A DNA stretch of 64,000 nucleotides from Trochalopteron elliotii (lineage: Eukaryota; Chordata; Aves; Passeriformes; Leiothrichidae). Both the position numbers and the translations under genes were made by a program. Shown in pieces: positions 60,901 through 64,000 of the stretch. A model generated the notes under the pieces. The model saw nothing but the letters and a program-made list of their open reading frames with translations, was not told the origin of the DNA and searched no databases. Position 1 is the stretch's first letter. Each line of letters opens with the position of its first letter. The stretch covers positions 1,087,311-1,151,310 of the forward strand of contig JANPWX010000151.1 of NCBI GenBank assembly GCA_024734555.1, in the 5' to 3' direction.

Positions 60901-61111
60901 GGCAAAGATGTTCTGGATGATTCTCTCCACCACAAGCTGATGGGGACTGAAATCCAAATTCCCCAGGGGCTGCAGGAAAGCAGCAGCAATGAAGGCTCCA
61001 AAAAGAAATAAATAAACCCCCAAAACCAGCACATTCATCCACCCAGGGCTGCATCTTCAGGAGGTGGGGACTCAAAGCATATTGACCTGAGAAGCCCCAT
61101 GCACCTCCTCC

Positions 61112-61152
61112 CTTTATGCTGGGTTTTATGCTGGGTTTTATGCTTGGTTTTA
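61112..61152. repeat. 13-bp tandem repeat (TTTATGCTGGGTT)
   Basis: About three units with a 13-base period, the third changed to TGCTTGGTT. It lies in the BCL2L13 intron and is a minor feature. Confidence 0.7.
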
Positions 61153-62200
61153 GCTTTCATCAGATGAAGAATGAAATGTGCTAGCTTAAGCCACCTTCTT
61201 GGATAATCATATTTCATGGTTGTTTTAACCAAACTGCTGTGAATCACAAGATGACAAATTGAAAGAGCACTCACATAAAGCAATGATAATTGCTGGAGCC
61301 ACGGGCAGTAACTTGTCATGCAGTGTTTATTAAACTGCTTTACAAGTGCCCACACCCTTGGTTAGATGAGCAGTTTCTGAAGTAAGCAGGGAAATCTAGT
61401 CAGGGAAAAATCTCCCTGAAAAAAAAACGTAGAGGGGGAAAAAGATTTCTTGTTCTATTTTAAAGTTAAGTCTACATTTTAACACTCAAATTGTGATTAA
61501 ATTTGCAAGTAGTTCTTTCATTCTTTTTTTTTGATGCACACTGAACCCATTAGAGAATGATTAAAGTGATGAATTTGAATGATTAATGAAAGATGAATCT
61601 GGGAAGAGTAATCTACTCATTCTACATTAAAATTATTTTAAGATATTTCATTCACAGACTTGCATTTTGTTTAAAAAAGAAGATTCCTATCATTTGAGAT
61701 AACTACTCTTGAAACCAGGTAGGAACACCATCCCTACATTTTTTGAACAATTTAAGTATCATGAAGATACTGTCAATTTTTATTTTCACTATGTTCAGCA
61801 CTCTTTTTTACATATATTTTGAACCTGACATTGCAGGAGGGGAAGAGTAGAGAAGTATTATGAAAAAACCATCTCAGATTTCATTCCAAAACTGCTGCAG
61901 GAATTAACCTCTCTTGGGAATTAAAAAAAAATCATCAAGCAACATATCTAACTTGTCATTTTACCAAACTAAAGGACCTAACCCTTCCATCCAGTAACTT
62001 CTAGCTAAATTATCTCTAAAACTACCTACTGCGTGCACATCTACAACTCTGGGACTGCAAATAATTTCATACTAAAACCAAGTTCTTTGTATTTTTGGCT
62101 CTCCGTGAAGCACAACTGTACCCAATATAGACAAAATACAAACAACACAGACATCAAAGAGACAGGAGACAGATCCAAAGGCAAGTCAGTGCTGTGGTAC

Positions 62201-62270
62201 CTTGTTCCATCCCATGGCATGAGCAGCTGCCTCCTGCGTGCGCTCCCGAAACTCCTGATACGTCACCGGC
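62201..62270 (-). CDS. BCL2L13: BCL2L13, third-last coding exon
   Basis: 70 bases between acceptor CTTCTGCAG and donor GTACCA. After one base that completes a codon it encodes PVTYQEFRERTQEAA, then AHAMGWNK, which joins in frame to VLVPLVLLQQ of the next exon. The GWNK-VLVPLVLLQQF junction is the BCL2-family core helix region. A GTACCA donor is weaker than the GTAAGT type. Earlier exons, including the N terminus, lie beyond position 64000. Confidence 0.9.
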
Positions 62271-64000
62271 CTGCAGAAGTTAAACCAACACTGAAAGTTA
62301 TAAAAGGAAACAAAAGAACGTGAATAAAAGCAAGTTCTCACTTTCCAGAGGGCAAAATATTTTCACATGTATTAACAGCAAGTCATTTGCAACAGCTAAA
62401 GAGTTTCAGGACATAAAACATCAGCACCAGGCAGGGTCAGGAAGGCATCGCTTCTCTCCCACTTACACACTTGGGTACAAGTGGGTAAGTGAATTTCCTC
62501 ATAATTTGATACTCTACAACTTAAAAGACATTAGATAAGTAGGTTGTCTGATATGCTAGAAAATTTCTAAGCTCTTGCATATTTTTTTTTTATAATTTTA
62601 AAGACAGAAAATTCCACTAAGAAATTCATACCTGAGCTAGAGGCCAATGCAATTTTGTAAACAATACAGGCTATGGACTAACACAGCCTGTTTGACTGCA
62701 TTAGCATTATGTTAAGAGTTGAAACCTTTATTTGCAAGGAACAGCACACTTTTGATCACAAAACCCCATCATACTTCAGTAGAAACCTCTATCCTGGATT
62801 TATCACATCTCTACTTCTCTGAATTGGGATGATGGAACTCCTCTCTTCCATACTCTTTCCTCCAAGACCATTTGGCATCCAGGAGTCAATAACAGCAAAG
62901 GCTTTCTGCCAAATGACAGCAGAAGATGCACTGCTTCAAAAGCAGCTGATCATTACAAAAGGCAACTTCAGACTTCAGATTAATGGAAATAGTGATAACT
63001 GGCATTGGACAGAAAACTGCTTATGGAACTCCAGGAACCCTAACATTTGTTTCTATGCATGTCAGAGGGCAGGAAAATATAAGCCAAATTAGTAAGTATT
63101 GCATCAAACAGCACTACACTAGCAACAGGGAGAAAAGAACAGAGTTAAAAGCACAGTGGGGAAAACTTAATTTGGTTTTGTCATTTTAAGGGCACTCTCT
63201 TGACTTCCTTGGCACATTAATTCTTTGAAATCAAATCTAAATCAATCAGTGGGATGAGAAGAGCAGGAACAGCTGCAGCAAGGATATTATCAAGAGATTA
63301 AACAGTAATTCTAGTCTGCCTTAGAAAAAAGGCAACATGGTTTCACGGGCATTTCTGACTTTATGTATGTACACACATAAACATTACTTAGAAAGCAAAT
63401 ATTTTCCTACAGAAAACACAGCAAGGCTAGAACATCAGAATATCAACAAGCTAGAACCAGTTAAATGCACAGAGGCATTTATGCAACTCTTCCTAAAGCA
63501 GCACCTTCCAACTCCAGCTCTCTACCAACACATTTTGGAGGTCACTCAGAAAAGCCTCAAGTAGTTCATGTGAATCCATTAAATTTCAGGCTGCTAATTT
63601 GTAACAGAAAAACAAGCAACTACAACGATTGCACCAATTTGCAAAGACATTAATTAAGACAGCAGCATGCCAAGTGCAATGTGCTATTTACACAATAAGC
63701 TCAAACTGGCAGGACAGCTGTTAAAGCACCAAGGTTAGCCCAGGGGCCCACATCTGCTCCAGATGTGTAGCTGAAGGTTTGTACCTACCATCCTCTCAGG
63801 GAAACTCTCATCACGGGCCAGACCACAAACAAACCTTCAGCTCCACTCTTTGCTATAAGGCTGAAGACATTAATGTGGCTACAGCCCCATGAAACTGAAA
63901 TGGCAGCTGCCAGTTCCACCAGCAACTCAAACTGCTGGAAGCAGCCTCAGAAATTCAGTAACAAAAGCTTAGAAAAAATTTAGAGCTTACATTGCTGCAA
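62271..64000 (-). other. BCL2L13: BCL2L13 intron (continues beyond window)
   Basis: About 1.7 kb to the window edge. No exon is recognised. An open frame at 62829-63092 on + has no motif. Confidence 0.65.

Larger units (their letters stand above)
57707..62200 (-). other. BCL2L13: BCL2L13 intron
   Basis: About 4.5 kb. It contains an A/C-rich low-complexity tract (57877-57998), an (AT)n run near 60371-60388 and a short tandem repeat near 61112. No exon or transposon end is recognised. Confidence 0.7.

Overview
This window is nuclear DNA from a bird. The evidence is CR1 LINE 3' ends in several places, compact vertebrate introns with GT-AG junctions, a CpG island and an avian-type LTR element. 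The genes are recognised from their translated exons. A songbird-type genome is plausible but the sequence does not prove it. The order MICAL3 > BID > < BCL2L13 matches what I recall of human chromosome 22q11 (inverted), which supports all three assignments.

Layout. Positions 1-13390 hold the 3' end of MICAL3 on the + strand: an intron, the last three coding exons (end of the Rab-binding bMERB domain, stop at 8680-8682) and a 3' UTR of about 4.7 kb with a poly(A) signal at 13364. After an intergenic stretch and a CR1 copy comes a CpG island at about 16560-17760, broken by a 372-base assembly gap; it is the likely BID promoter and first exon. BID coding exons lie at 29694-29702, 31543-31720, 33963-34105, 34915-35118 and 36248-36259, and together give a 181-residue protein with the caspase-8 site and the BH3 helix. 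BID ends at a poly(A) signal at 37041. It is tail-to-tail with BCL2L13 on the - strand, whose last three coding exons are 62201-62270, 57563-57706 and 42428-43234, with a long 3' UTR reaching possibly to 37309. The earlier BCL2L13 exons lie beyond the window.

BID and BCL2L13 are both mitochondrial BCL2-family proteins. BID carries death-receptor signals to mitochondria through caspase cleavage. BCL2L13 is an outer-membrane protein that promotes mitochondrial fission and mitophagy. MICAL3 is unrelated: it oxidises actin and acts in Rab8-linked exocytosis.

The most unusual object is a complete 4625-bp LTR retrotransposon, 43306-47930, in the last BCL2L13 intron, antisense to the gene and starting only 71 bp from the 3' splice site. 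It has a perfect 6-bp target duplication (TTGGTG), paired LTRs with imperfect terminal inverted repeats, a possible tRNA-Trp-like primer site and a classic polypurine tract. Its 3.7-kb interior has no recognisable gag, pol or env. Instead it carries three consecutive CpG-rich tandem arrays, one of them a nested higher-order repeat (a 16-bp unit inside a unit of about 105 bp, each with a GCGTAAYTACGC near-palindrome), followed by a GC-rich block and an AT-rich block. I interpret it as a non-autonomous LTR element whose interior I do not recognise.
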